Source: M3007 sp041392625 (lineage in GTDB: Bacteria; Bacteroidota; Bacteroidia; Chitinophagales; Saprospiraceae). Taken from it: a DNA stretch of 64,000 bases. The translations under genes and the position numbers were made by a program. The stretch covers positions 62,001 to 126,000 of the forward strand of contig JAWKLR010000002.1 in NCBI GenBank assembly GCA_041392625.1, given 5' to 3'. Below the pieces are notes generated by a model that saw only the letters and a list, made by a program, of their open reading frames with translations, did not search any database and was not told where the DNA came from. Numbering within the stretch: position 1 is the first letter of the stretch; the number at the start of each line of letters is the position of its first letter. Shown in pieces: positions 33,998-41,948 of this stretch.

Positions 33998-35101
33998 TCA
34001 CTCCTCTTCCTGATCGCTTGTAAGGGCTTGTACAAGTTTAAATTCGCTGAAAAACACCCGTGCAATCACGCGCAGGACGGTGTAAATCGGGATGCCCAGC
34101 ACCATGCCCACGACTCCGCCTACTTTGGCGGCAATCAGGGTCACGAGAAAAATCTCAAGCGGATGGGCTTTCAGGCTTTTTGAGAAAATGGCCGGTCCCA
34201 GGAAATTGTTGTCGATAAACTGCGTGACGCCAAATGCAGCCAGCACCTTGATCAGCATCGGGGCGAGCAGCGCGAACTCCAGATCCAGGTGCGATGAGGT
34301 GGTGATCAGTACACCGAACAGCATCCCGAAAATCGGTCCGACGTAGGGGATGATGTTAAACAAGCCTCCAAAGGCGCCGATCAGCAGGGCATTGTTGATT
34401 CCCAGAATCCAAAGCAGGAGGGATATGATGGTGGTAAAAGCGGCCATTTGTGTAATAAGGCCACCGAAATATTTTCCCAACATTTTACTGGAATCATCCA
34501 CGGCGTGCATCACTTTTTCTTCCAATCGATTGGGCACAATGGCGTGGAGCATATCCACAAAAAGGGTGTTGTCTTTTAAAAAGAAAAACAGGATAAACGT
34601 AATGGAAGCAACGGCCACGACCGTACTGCCTGCAGTGGAAATAAAGGCTTCTGCAAAATCACCGAGCATGGTTGGCCGGAACACCGTGCTGAGGAAACTC
34701 TGGATGCGTTGGGCCAGGGTTTCATCGCCGCTCAGCAAGCCGTAGTCGTGCAGGCTTTGATCCATGTGGGCAAAGGGCTCGCGCAGTTTCTCACCGAGCG
34801 CCTGGTAGTCTACCCCCGCCAGGTTGCGGGCCTGCTCCACGATGGTGGGAACAAACAACAGCAAGACTCCCAGGATGATGAAGAAAAAACTGAAAATCGT
34901 GAGGATGGCAGCCCCCGTGGAATTCAGGTGCCAGTTGCGAATGCGAATTTTTGACTGATAAAAATTCATGAACGGTTTGCCGAGCATGGAAAGCACCCAG
35001 GCCACCAGAATGTACATGAGTATGTCGGCAAAAAAATAAGCAATCGCCACAACCGCCACTGCGGTGATCAACCAAATCAGATTTCTATTGAAAGCAGTCA
35101 T
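33998..35101 (-). CDS. AI-2E family (PerM/YdiK-type) transporter
   Basis: 367 residues with about eight membrane segments, including LIWLITAVAVVAIAYFFADILMYILVAWVLSML and ILTIFSFFFIILGVLLLFVPTI, and the family's signature stretch GLFNIIPYVGPIFGMLFGVLI followed by TQFIDNNFLGPAIFSKSLKAHPLEIFLVTLIAAKVGG. Proteins of this family move AI-2, sodium/protons or other small solutes; the substrate cannot be assigned here. Its start is about 0.5 kb from aroQ, both on the minus strand. Confidence 0.88.
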   Translation of the reverse strand: MTAFNRNLIWLITAVAVVAIAYFFADILMYILVAWVLSMLGKPFMNFYQSKIRIRNWHLNSTGAAILTIFSFFFIILGVLLLFVPTIVEQARNLAGVDYQALGEKLREPFAHMDQSLHDYGLLSGDETLAQRIQSFLSTVFRPTMLGDFAEAFISTAGSTVVAVASITFILFFFLKDNTLFVDMLHAIVPNRLEEKVMHAVDDSSKMLGKYFGGLITQMAAFTTIISLLLWILGINNALLIGAFGGLFNIIPYVGPIFGMLFGVLITTSSHLDLEFALLAPMLIKVLAAFGVTQFIDNNFLGPAIFSKSLKAHPLEIFLVTLIAAKVGGVVGMVLGIPIYTVLRVIARVFFSEFKLVQALTSDQEEE

Positions 35102-35179
35102 TTCTTAATTTTCTTTTGACAAACATGAACGATTGCGCGCTTGCGTTGTATTAGAGTATGTTTGGAACTTCTGATGCCC

Positions 35180-35602
35180 CTAACGGCGGCTCAGGTGATC
35201 AATTGCCAGTCGGTAACCATCCAGGCCCATACCCACGATGAGTCCGGCACAATGGGCAGACAGGTAGGAGTGGTGGCGGAAGGTTTCGCGGGCATGCACG
35301 TTGCTGATGTGCACTTCGATGACCGGCGTGCGGATGGCAGCAATTGCATCCGCCAGCGCGATGGATGTGTGGGTCAGTGCCCCGGCATTGAGCACAATTC
35401 CATGCTTGGAAAATCCGTGCTCATGCAGGGTGTCGATCAACACGCCTTCATGATTGCTTTGCACATAATCCAGACTGAGTGAGGGAAAGGTTTTTTTTAG
35501 CGAAAGAAAATACGCTTCAAAGTCTTGATTTCCATATATTTCAGTCTCACGTTTGCCCAATAAGTTGAGGTTTGGGCCGTTGATAATCAGGATTTCGGAC
35601 AT
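35180..35602 (-). CDS. aroQ: 3-dehydroquinate dehydratase, type II
   Basis: 140 residues from MSEILIINGPNLNLLGKRE at 35602 (the longer frame to 35668 runs into the divergent promoter region). Active-site features: NGPNLNLLGKRETEIYG with the catalytic Tyr, QSNHEGVLIDTLHE, NAGALTHTSIAL, EVHISNVHARETFR and the closing HCAGLIVGMGLDGYRLAI. It converts 3-dehydroquinate to 3-dehydroshikimate in the shikimate pathway; the type II enzyme is a cytoplasmic dodecamer. Divergent from the secreted protein gene at 35725. Confidence 0.95.
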   Translation of the reverse strand: MSEILIINGPNLNLLGKRETEIYGNQDFEAYFLSLKKTFPSLSLDYVQSNHEGVLIDTLHEHGFSKHGIVLNAGALTHTSIALADAIAAIRTPVIEVHISNVHARETFRHHSYLSAHCAGLIVGMGLDGYRLAIDHLSRR

Positions 35603-35724
35603 GAGTTGGATAGTTGTTAACTTTGGGTGGCGGCGGCAAAAACCAGCCTCAGTGAATTGAGCGAACAAATTAACTGCTCAATCCCAATTGAACACCAAGG
35701 CCAAACTACAAATAACCCACAGGT

Positions 35725-37161
35725 ATGCGCGCAATAAACACATTTTTTTTTGGCATTCTTCTGATTTTCTCGTTTGAGAATCTGAATGCACAGGCCATCC
35801 AGGTTTCCGAACCGATGACCATCCGAAACGATTACGGATATGAAATCATTGGGCGTCTGAAAGACCGCATCCTGCTGTTCAGAGACCGGGCCGATGATTT
35901 TGAAATCCAGGCTTTTGATCCGAGTATGCGGCTGTCCTGGAGCAGAAAACTGGAGGACATCGACAAGCGGGGCACTCAGATCCTGGCTGTTATTGGCAGT
36001 AAAAACGACTTCTCCGTCATTTTCAAAGTGCGCCGCCGCGGCACCACGGTTCTCCGACTGTTCAAATACGATCCGGGGGCGGTACTGATCGACAGCATGA
36101 CCATCAAGAACTACGGCGAACGCCTGTTTAGTCCGCCTTCGCTCGACCTGGTTCGCAGCGAAGACCAAAAGACCTTTGCCGTTTTCAACACGGCCGAACG
36201 CGGCATTCTGGAAGTCGTTTGTTTTCAATTGGATAAAATGCAGGTGCTCTGGGAGACCACTACCGTGCTGGAGCAGGATTACCTCGAATCCCAATTAAAA
36301 TCCCTGCAACTCAGCAACGACGGCAGTTTTTTTGCCATAACTGAATACAACAACCGGAAAGGCAAACTGGACCGCCATCAATTCCGAATCACCAAACTGT
36401 CGCAGGAACCCTCGGTGCAGTTCATCATTCCGCTGGAAGAAAAATACACTTCGGATGTGAAATTTATCATCGACAACCAAAACAAACAACTGGTTGGGGG
36501 CGGCGTATTTAGCGAGCGAAACCGGGAACGGGCCAGCGGAGCATTTTATGTCCGGCAAAGCATCTACGGAGGAAAGCCCGTTTTGAAATACACCGATTTT
36601 GACGCAAGCTTCATGTCTATTCTGCGCAGAAAAGACGTAGCCGACGACGACAAGGGTATCAACGACGCCGATGTCAGTCACCTGGTATTGCGGCGCGACG
36701 GGGGGCTTATCCTCATGGTCGAACGCCACCACGAAATTCAGCGCGGGGCAGCAGCCGGGCGCGGCTTTTGGCGGGAAGGCATGCGCGTTGTTGTGGATTT
36801 TTATTTTGACGACCTCTTCGCCGTTGCATTCGATCCGAAAGGGGACCTGCTTTGGAATACGGTTTTACATAAAAAACAATACTCGCAGGACGACGAAGGA
36901 ACCTACAGCTCGTACTTTTTGCTGCGAAGTTTCGATCGCCTGCACTTTATGTTTAACGATGAGATAAAATACGAAAACACCTGCAGTGAGTACACCCTCG
37001 ACCCAACGGGTTCGTTCGACCGGAACAGCCTGCTGAACACCTTCAGCAAAAGCCTGCGCCTGCGCTTCCGGGATGGCATCCAGATCAGCGCCAACGAATG
37101 CATTGTTCCATCTGAATTCAGAAACAAACTCCGGCTCGTACTTTTGCAGACACCCGGATAA
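35725..37161 (+). CDS. Secreted protein of unknown function upstream of batA
   Basis: 478 residues. Signal peptide MRAINTFFFGILLIFSFENLNAQ. The body is a series of beta hairpins with WSRKLEDID, TFAVFNTAERGILEVVCFQ, QLSNDGSFFAITEYNNRKGKL and DPKGDLLWNTVLHKKQ, compatible with a beta-propeller, although no repeat consensus is firm. No lipobox and no T9SS tail, so probably periplasmic. It ends 21 bp before batA, so it likely belongs to the same operon. Confidence 0.65.
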   Translation: MRAINTFFFGILLIFSFENLNAQAIQVSEPMTIRNDYGYEIIGRLKDRILLFRDRADDFEIQAFDPSMRLSWSRKLEDIDKRGTQILAVIGSKNDFSVIFKVRRRGTTVLRLFKYDPGAVLIDSMTIKNYGERLFSPPSLDLVRSEDQKTFAVFNTAERGILEVVCFQLDKMQVLWETTTVLEQDYLESQLKSLQLSNDGSFFAITEYNNRKGKLDRHQFRITKLSQEPSVQFIIPLEEKYTSDVKFIIDNQNKQLVGGGVFSERNRERASGAFYVRQSIYGGKPVLKYTDFDASFMSILRRKDVADDDKGINDADVSHLVLRRDGGLILMVERHHEIQRGAAAGRGFWREGMRVVVDFYFDDLFAVAFDPKGDLLWNTVLHKKQYSQDDEGTYSSYFLLRSFDRLHFMFNDEIKYENTCSEYTLDPTGSFDRNSLLNTFSKSLRLRFRDGIQISANECIVPSEFRNKLRLVLLQTPG

Positions 37162-37182
37162 AAAATAGTACCCGCTGTTCTT

Positions 37183-38163
37183 ATGACCTTCGCCGCTCCA
37201 GCCTGGCTCCTGTTGTTTTTGATTCTGCCGCTCTGGCTCCGAATCCGATCGCGCCGTTCGGAAAAAGGCTTCGTATTGCCCCAATGGCAGGGAAGCAAAA
37301 TACCCTGGCGAAGCCGGGTTCGAATGGCCTTGCCCTGGCTGCAAATCCTGGCTTTTGGCCTGCTTATTTTGGCCATGGCCCGACCGCAACGCAACTGGAC
37401 CGAGCAGGTCGTTCGCGCGGATGCCATCGACATCATGATGGCCCTCGATATTTCGCCAAGTATGCTGAGCACCGATTTCAATCCCGACCGGCTCACCGTG
37501 GCCAAAGCGGTGCTCAATGAATTTGTCGACAACCGCCCCTACGACCGGATCGGCCTCACCGCCTTTGCCGCCGAAGCCTTTACCCAATGCCCCCTGACTA
37601 CCGACAAGCGGATTGTGAAACAGTACGTGAACGAACTCCAGGTCGGCCGCGTTGAAGACGGAACGGCAATTGGCATGGGGCTGTCGACCGCCATCAATCG
37701 GATTAAAGATTCTGAATCCAAAACCAAGGTGATTATTCTGGTGACCGATGGTGAAAACAATGCCGGTTACATCACTCCGCTCCAGGCCGCCGACATTGCC
37801 CAAACCCTCAACATCCGCGTGTACACCGTGGGGATCGGCACGGAGGGATCTGTGTATTCGCCCATTCGGCCACGCGGAGACGGGTCGTACGATTTTGCCC
37901 ACCGGGAAGTAATTTTTGATACCAAATTATTGGAAGACATAGCCCAAAAAACCAAGGGCAAATTTTACCGGGCATATTCGCCCGACGACCTCCAGGAAAT
38001 TTACGCCGAAATTGACCAACTGGAGAAAACCAAAATTGACATAACTTCATTTCAAAAACAAACCGAACTTGGCCCCTGGCTAGCCTTGTTGGCCCTGGCC
38101 CTGCTGGTCGTCCAGTGGTTGCTCCGCTGGTCCTGGCTCCGCTCCCTGACCGACGCTGTATAG
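37183..38163 (+). CDS. batA: BatA-like vWA membrane protein
   Basis: 326 residues. Membrane segments at both ends (AAPAWLLLFLILPLWL and WLALLALALLVVQWLL) and another at ALPWLQILAFGLLILAMA. The vWA domain has a partial MIDAS, DISPSMLS (DxSxS form), then TAFAAEAFTQCPLT and VTDGENNAG. This layout, N-terminal hairpin, vWA and C-terminal anchor, is BatA of the Bacteroides aerotolerance operon, thought to act in periplasmic stress resistance. Followed by batB after 40 bp. Confidence 0.88.
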   Translation: MTFAAPAWLLLFLILPLWLRIRSRRSEKGFVLPQWQGSKIPWRSRVRMALPWLQILAFGLLILAMARPQRNWTEQVVRADAIDIMMALDISPSMLSTDFNPDRLTVAKAVLNEFVDNRPYDRIGLTAFAAEAFTQCPLTTDKRIVKQYVNELQVGRVEDGTAIGMGLSTAINRIKDSESKTKVIILVTDGENNAGYITPLQAADIAQTLNIRVYTVGIGTEGSVYSPIRPRGDGSYDFAHREVIFDTKLLEDIAQKTKGKFYRAYSPDDLQEIYAEIDQLEKTKIDITSFQKQTELGPWLALLALALLVVQWLLRWSWLRSLTDAV

Positions 38164-38203
38164 CGCTCGTCTGGAGTTTTAGTCAGACTCAAAAACGCAC
38201 ACG

Positions 38204-39208
38204 ATGTTTCGATTCGAACACCCCGACTGGATTTATTTGCTCTGGCTGCTGCCGGTATTGTTGCTCGTGCTGGGTTTGTATTTTTCATGGAGAAAAAAAG
38301 CCCTGGCCCGATTGGGTGACCCGGCCCTGGTAGAAAAACAACTGCCTGCCCGAAGCAAGCGAAGAATCCGCCTGTACACGGTGCTCATTTTTGCGGGCAT
38401 CACCCTGCTTGCCCTGGCTGCTGCCAATCCGCAGCGGGGCAGCAAGAAGAGGCAGGTAAAACAAAAAAGCGCGGATGTGTTTATCCTGTTTGATGTGTCG
38501 CAAAGCATGCATTGCCAGGATCTTCCGCCCAGTCGCCTGCAACGAGCCCGGGCCTTTGCACTCAAGTTGCTCGACCGCCTGGAAGGGGAGCGTGTGGGGC
38601 TCATTTTCTTTGCCGGAAGTTCGTATTTGCAAATGCCCTTATCCACGGATTACAGCGCAGCACGGCTCTTCATTCAAAATGCCGACGACAACATGGTTTC
38701 TGAGCAGGGAACTGCTATTGCCACAGCCATTGAGCAGGCGCGGACAGCGTTTGACCCGGAGCCCGGTGGCGGCCGTGCCCTCGTTATTATTACCGATGGT
38801 GAAAATCACGATGAAGAAGCCATTGATGCAGCCGGTGCCGCCTACGACGATGGAATCATTGTGTATGCTGTGGGAGCGGGCACTACCCAGGGAGGTCCCA
38901 TTCCGGTTGGCGGAGGGCAGTTTAAGCGCGACCAGGATGCGCAGATCGTCCGCACCAAGATGAACCGAAAGCTCCTGGAGTCCATAGCAGATGCCGGGAA
39001 GGGGAGTGCGTTTTTATTGCAAAACGAACAGAAAGCCCTCCGCGTGCTGGATTCGGAAATCGACCAGCTGGAAAAGCGGGAAGTAGCCGTTCGGTCGTAC
39101 GCCGACTACGATTCTTTTTTTCAATACCTGTTGCTTCCCGGCTTGTTGCTGCTGTTGTTGGCGGAGTATATTTTGACAAAAAAATCAGGAAAGCATCATG
39201 CGGAATAA
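38204..39208 (+). CDS. batB: BatB-like vWA membrane protein
   Basis: 334 residues with the same layout as BatA: N-terminal WIYLLWLLPVLLLVLGLYFSW, second helix LYTVLIFAGITLLALAAA, vWA domain with MIDAS LFDVSQSMHCQD and ITDGENHDEEAI, and C-terminal anchor YLLLPGLLLLLLAEYIL. The AVGAGTTQGGPIPV segment after the vWA core is typical of BatB. Overlaps batC by 11 bp. BatA and BatB are expected to form a membrane complex with BatC. Confidence 0.88.
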   Translation: MFRFEHPDWIYLLWLLPVLLLVLGLYFSWRKKALARLGDPALVEKQLPARSKRRIRLYTVLIFAGITLLALAAANPQRGSKKRQVKQKSADVFILFDVSQSMHCQDLPPSRLQRARAFALKLLDRLEGERVGLIFFAGSSYLQMPLSTDYSAARLFIQNADDNMVSEQGTAIATAIEQARTAFDPEPGGGRALVIITDGENHDEEAIDAAGAAYDDGIIVYAVGAGTTQGGPIPVGGGQFKRDQDAQIVRTKMNRKLLESIADAGKGSAFLLQNEQKALRVLDSEIDQLEKREVAVRSYADYDSFFQYLLLPGLLLLLLAEYILTKKSGKHHAE

Positions 39209-39914
39209 GTATGTTATATCCCTTTTCCTGGGCCTGTTTGCATGCCCGTTTTTTCTCGTAGCCCAAACGCCCCACAAGGCATTGCGCGAGGGCGATCGGC
39301 AATACGAAAAAAAGGAATACAAATGGGCTGAGCAAGCCTACGAGCTGGCTGGCGACGAGCCCAAAGCCCTGTACAACAAGGGCAACGCCCTGTACCGCCA
39401 GGGCCAGTACGAACCGGCCGGAGAGCTCTATCAGGAAGCCCTGGAACGCACCACCGATCCGGGCCATAAAGCCGATGCCTACCACAACCTCGGCAATACC
39501 CAATTGCAACAACAGCAATTTCAAAAAGCGGTGGAGTCCTACCAAAACAGCCTGCGGCTACGACCCGGCGACCCGGATGCAAAAACCAACCTGCAACTCG
39601 CAAAGAAAAAACTGGAAGAACAGCGACAGCAGGAGCAAGAGCAAAAACCCAATGAGGGCAGCGATCAGGATGAAAATGAAAAGCAGGGCGACGATCAGGA
39701 AAATCAGGATCAAAATCAGGATCAGGGCCAGAAAAACCAGCCCAATTCTTCATCCTCGCAAGGCAATCAGCCAAGCGACCCACAGCAATTGAGCCCGGAA
39801 GAGGCACGCCGTTTACTGGAATCCGCTGTAGGGCCGGAAGACATGAAAAATACCAGAAAGTACCGGCAACGCGGACTCCCGCCTCCCAAGCCGGGGATTA
39901 AAAAAGACTGGTAA
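39198..39914 (+). CDS. batC: BatC-like TPR protein
   Basis: 238 residues. Signal peptide MRNKYVISLFLGLFACPFFLVAQ, then about three TPRs (YKWAEQAYELAGDEPKALYNKGNALYRQGQYEPAGELYQEAL, HKADAYHNLGNTQLQQQQFQKAVESYQNSL) and a very acidic/Gln-rich tail (KNPNEGSDQDENEKQGDDQ region) before the short C-terminal PEEARRLLESAVGPEDMKNT motif typical of BatC. Last gene of the cluster; BatD and BatE are not found downstream. Confidence 0.83.
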   Translation: MRNKYVISLFLGLFACPFFLVAQTPHKALREGDRQYEKKEYKWAEQAYELAGDEPKALYNKGNALYRQGQYEPAGELYQEALERTTDPGHKADAYHNLGNTQLQQQQFQKAVESYQNSLRLRPGDPDAKTNLQLAKKKLEEQRQQEQEQKPNEGSDQDENEKQGDDQENQDQNQDQGQKNQPNSSSSQGNQPSDPQQLSPEEARRLLESAVGPEDMKNTRKYRQRGLPPPKPGIKKDW

Positions 39915-40288
39915 ACTTCCTGGCTGAAGCAAAGCTAAATCAGCATGCAAAATGGGAGATTACATTGACATCTTTATCTCAATTTTTTGGAATTAAGATC
40001 TCAGGGCTACGCCCCTCGTAAATACTAACAGGTCATTTTTTCTACGAAGATTTCAGGGCTAACGCCCCTGGGGATTGCTATGCAAATTTGAACGCGTTTG
40101 AGGATTTCAAGGTCTATGTCTGGACCTAAAGCGAGGTATTAACACCTCCCTTCCCCCACATTTTTTTCAATTTTTTTAGACAACATAAAATATTTTCAAA
40201 TAACTTTGCGTTTCAAAGTGCTTTTAAAATACAAAATCAACTAAACCGGTTTTGCTCGGAGAGCGGGCCGGACCTAAATTACAAACCA
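39915..40288. repeat. Spacer with two dispersed repeats (AGGGCTACGCCCCT family)
   Basis: AAGATCTCAGGGCTACGCCC at 39995 and a diverged copy in the same orientation at 40046 (AAGATTTCAGGGCTAACGCC). They belong to the repeat family of the 10140-10343 hairpin. No gene; the rest is AT-rich and holds the creD promoter candidate. Confidence 0.7.
40201..40208 (+). promoter_or_regulatory. Candidate -7 promoter box (TAACTTTG)
   Basis: Exact TAnnTTTG match 81 bp upstream of the creD start, in an AT-rich stretch. No TTG element at the usual distance. Confidence 0.4.
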
Positions 40289-41611
40289 ATGGAATCCAAC
40301 AACAACAAGCCGGAATCATTCTGGCAACGACAGGCAACCACCGTAAAAGGTTTGGTTATCTTTTTTCTGGTACTCATTTTACTCATTCCGACCTACATGG
40401 TCGCCGACCTGATTTCTGAGCGGCAATACCGCCAATCGGAAGCGGTGGGGGAAGTCAGTGAAAAATGGGGCCGCGAACAAACCATCACCGGGCCCATCAT
40501 CGCTATCCCCTACGATGAGCCGGTGTACGACAAGGAAGAAAAAGCCATAGCCATGCATACCGGCTACGTGTATTTTCTGCCTGAGACCCTGAATATTGAT
40601 GGCGACCTAAAGCCGGAAAAGCGGCACCGCGGCATTTTCGAAGTCGTACTATATGAGAGCCAGATCGAACTGTCCGGTAGTTTCAGATTGCCCGATATTC
40701 AGGCTCAAATTCCGGAAAATGCAAGCCTGCGTCCGGGACAGGCGCGCTTGATCGTAAGTATTCCCGACCTGCGCGGAATTGAAAATCAGGTTGCACTGGA
40801 CTGGATGGGCGAACAATCGTTTTTTGATCCGGGAATGCCCTACCCCGGTATTTCAGAAAGCGGCATCAACACCCCTGTATCGCTACCGGAAAACCAGGTG
40901 GACATCCCATTTAAAATCACCCTGAATTTACGGGGTTCCGGCTCGTTTTACATGACGCCAGTCGGCAAAGTCACCCAGGCCAAAGTCCACTCAAACTGGC
41001 CAGACCCGAGTTTTACCGGCGCCTTTCTGCCCGACGATCAGACTATTTCCCAAACCGGATTTGATGCTAACTGGAAAGTGCTGCACCTCAACCGGAATTA
41101 CCCACAATTCTGGAACAGCGAAAACACCAATATCCAGTTTTACTCAAGCACCTTTGGCGTGGATTTATTCCTTCCGGTAGACAACTACCAGAAAGCGACG
41201 CGCTCGATCAAATACGCCATCCTGTTCATCTCACTGACTTTCCTTGCAGTCTTTTTTATTGAGTTGCGACAGGAGAAACCAGTGCACCCATTCCAATACG
41301 GATTGATTGGTCTGGCACTCGTAATTTTCTACACCCTACTGGTATCCATATCCGAACACATCCCGTTCAACTTTGCATACCTCATCGCCGGAGCCATGAC
41401 GGTCGGACTGGCGGGCCTTTATGCCCGGTCACTCTTCCAATCGGGCAAAATGGGCTTCCTGGTCGGTGGCACCCTGACCTGCCTATACGGCTTCCTGTTC
41501 GTTACCCTCCAACTTCAGGATTACGCCCTGCTGATCGGTAGCATTGGCCTCTTCGCCATCCTCGCAACCGTGATGTACGTTTCGAGAAAAATCAATTTTC
41601 AAAAGGAATAA
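40289..41611 (+). CDS. creD: CreD-like inner membrane protein
   Basis: 440 residues. One N-terminal membrane helix (VKGLVIFFLVLILLIPTYMVADLI), a large periplasmic beta domain carrying the family's hallmarks (QTITGPIIAIPY near residue 70, YVYFLPETLNIDGDLKPEKRHRGIFEVVLYE, and NFWNSENTNIQFYSSTFGVDLFLPVDNYQKATRSIKYAILFI-type junction), then five to six membrane helices. This matches CreD (cell-envelope integrity protein; induced by CreBC in E. coli). No CreBC two-component genes are nearby. Role in envelope stress is by family only. Confidence 0.9.
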   Translation: MESNNNKPESFWQRQATTVKGLVIFFLVLILLIPTYMVADLISERQYRQSEAVGEVSEKWGREQTITGPIIAIPYDEPVYDKEEKAIAMHTGYVYFLPETLNIDGDLKPEKRHRGIFEVVLYESQIELSGSFRLPDIQAQIPENASLRPGQARLIVSIPDLRGIENQVALDWMGEQSFFDPGMPYPGISESGINTPVSLPENQVDIPFKITLNLRGSGSFYMTPVGKVTQAKVHSNWPDPSFTGAFLPDDQTISQTGFDANWKVLHLNRNYPQFWNSENTNIQFYSSTFGVDLFLPVDNYQKATRSIKYAILFISLTFLAVFFIELRQEKPVHPFQYGLIGLALVIFYTLLVSISEHIPFNFAYLIAGAMTVGLAGLYARSLFQSGKMGFLVGGTLTCLYGFLFVTLQLQDYALLIGSIGLFAILATVMYVSRKINFQKE

Positions 41612-41613
41612 AT

Positions 41614-41908
41614 TAGTGGTAAGTAGTAAGTAGTAAGTAGTAAGTGGTGCTAAGTACAACTATGTCGTACTAAGTAACGTCGAAAAGTTGTATTAATTTT
41701 TTGCGCATTCCTAATTAAATGTAACCTTGTTTCAAGCTCTGCTTACTATGCGCGCTCTGTTCCAAACTTGTCATAGCATGTTTTTTGATCCCACTTTAAG
41801 GGATAAAAGTCAATACGACTTTTTCGGACTTTACCTAGTACGACATAGTTGTACTTAGCACCACTTACTACTTATCACTTACAACTTACTACTTATAACT
41901 TACTACTA
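41614..41908. mobile_element. MITE: internally deleted derivative of the 32.4-kb IS
   Basis: Core 41652-41856 (205 bp) begins AAGTACAACTATGTCGTACT and ends in the inverse. It matches the IS at 32412-33813 at both ends, including TTGTATTAATTTTTTGCGC on the left and the first codons of the HTH ORF plus GGGATAAAAGT on the right, but lacks almost all of the coding region. Flanking AGTAAGTGGTGC/GCACCACTTACT arms extend the inverted repeat to 41614-41908. It sits between creD and the S9 peptidase gene, and could be moved by the intact IS. Confidence 0.82.
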
Positions 41909-41948
41909 GTTTTCTGTACTTTTACGGAATACCAAAACTTAGAAATAC

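Noticed and set aside
36865..37902. 345-codon minus-strand open frame over batA
   Set aside because: Antisense to a gene with clear vWA and membrane motifs; no motif of its own.
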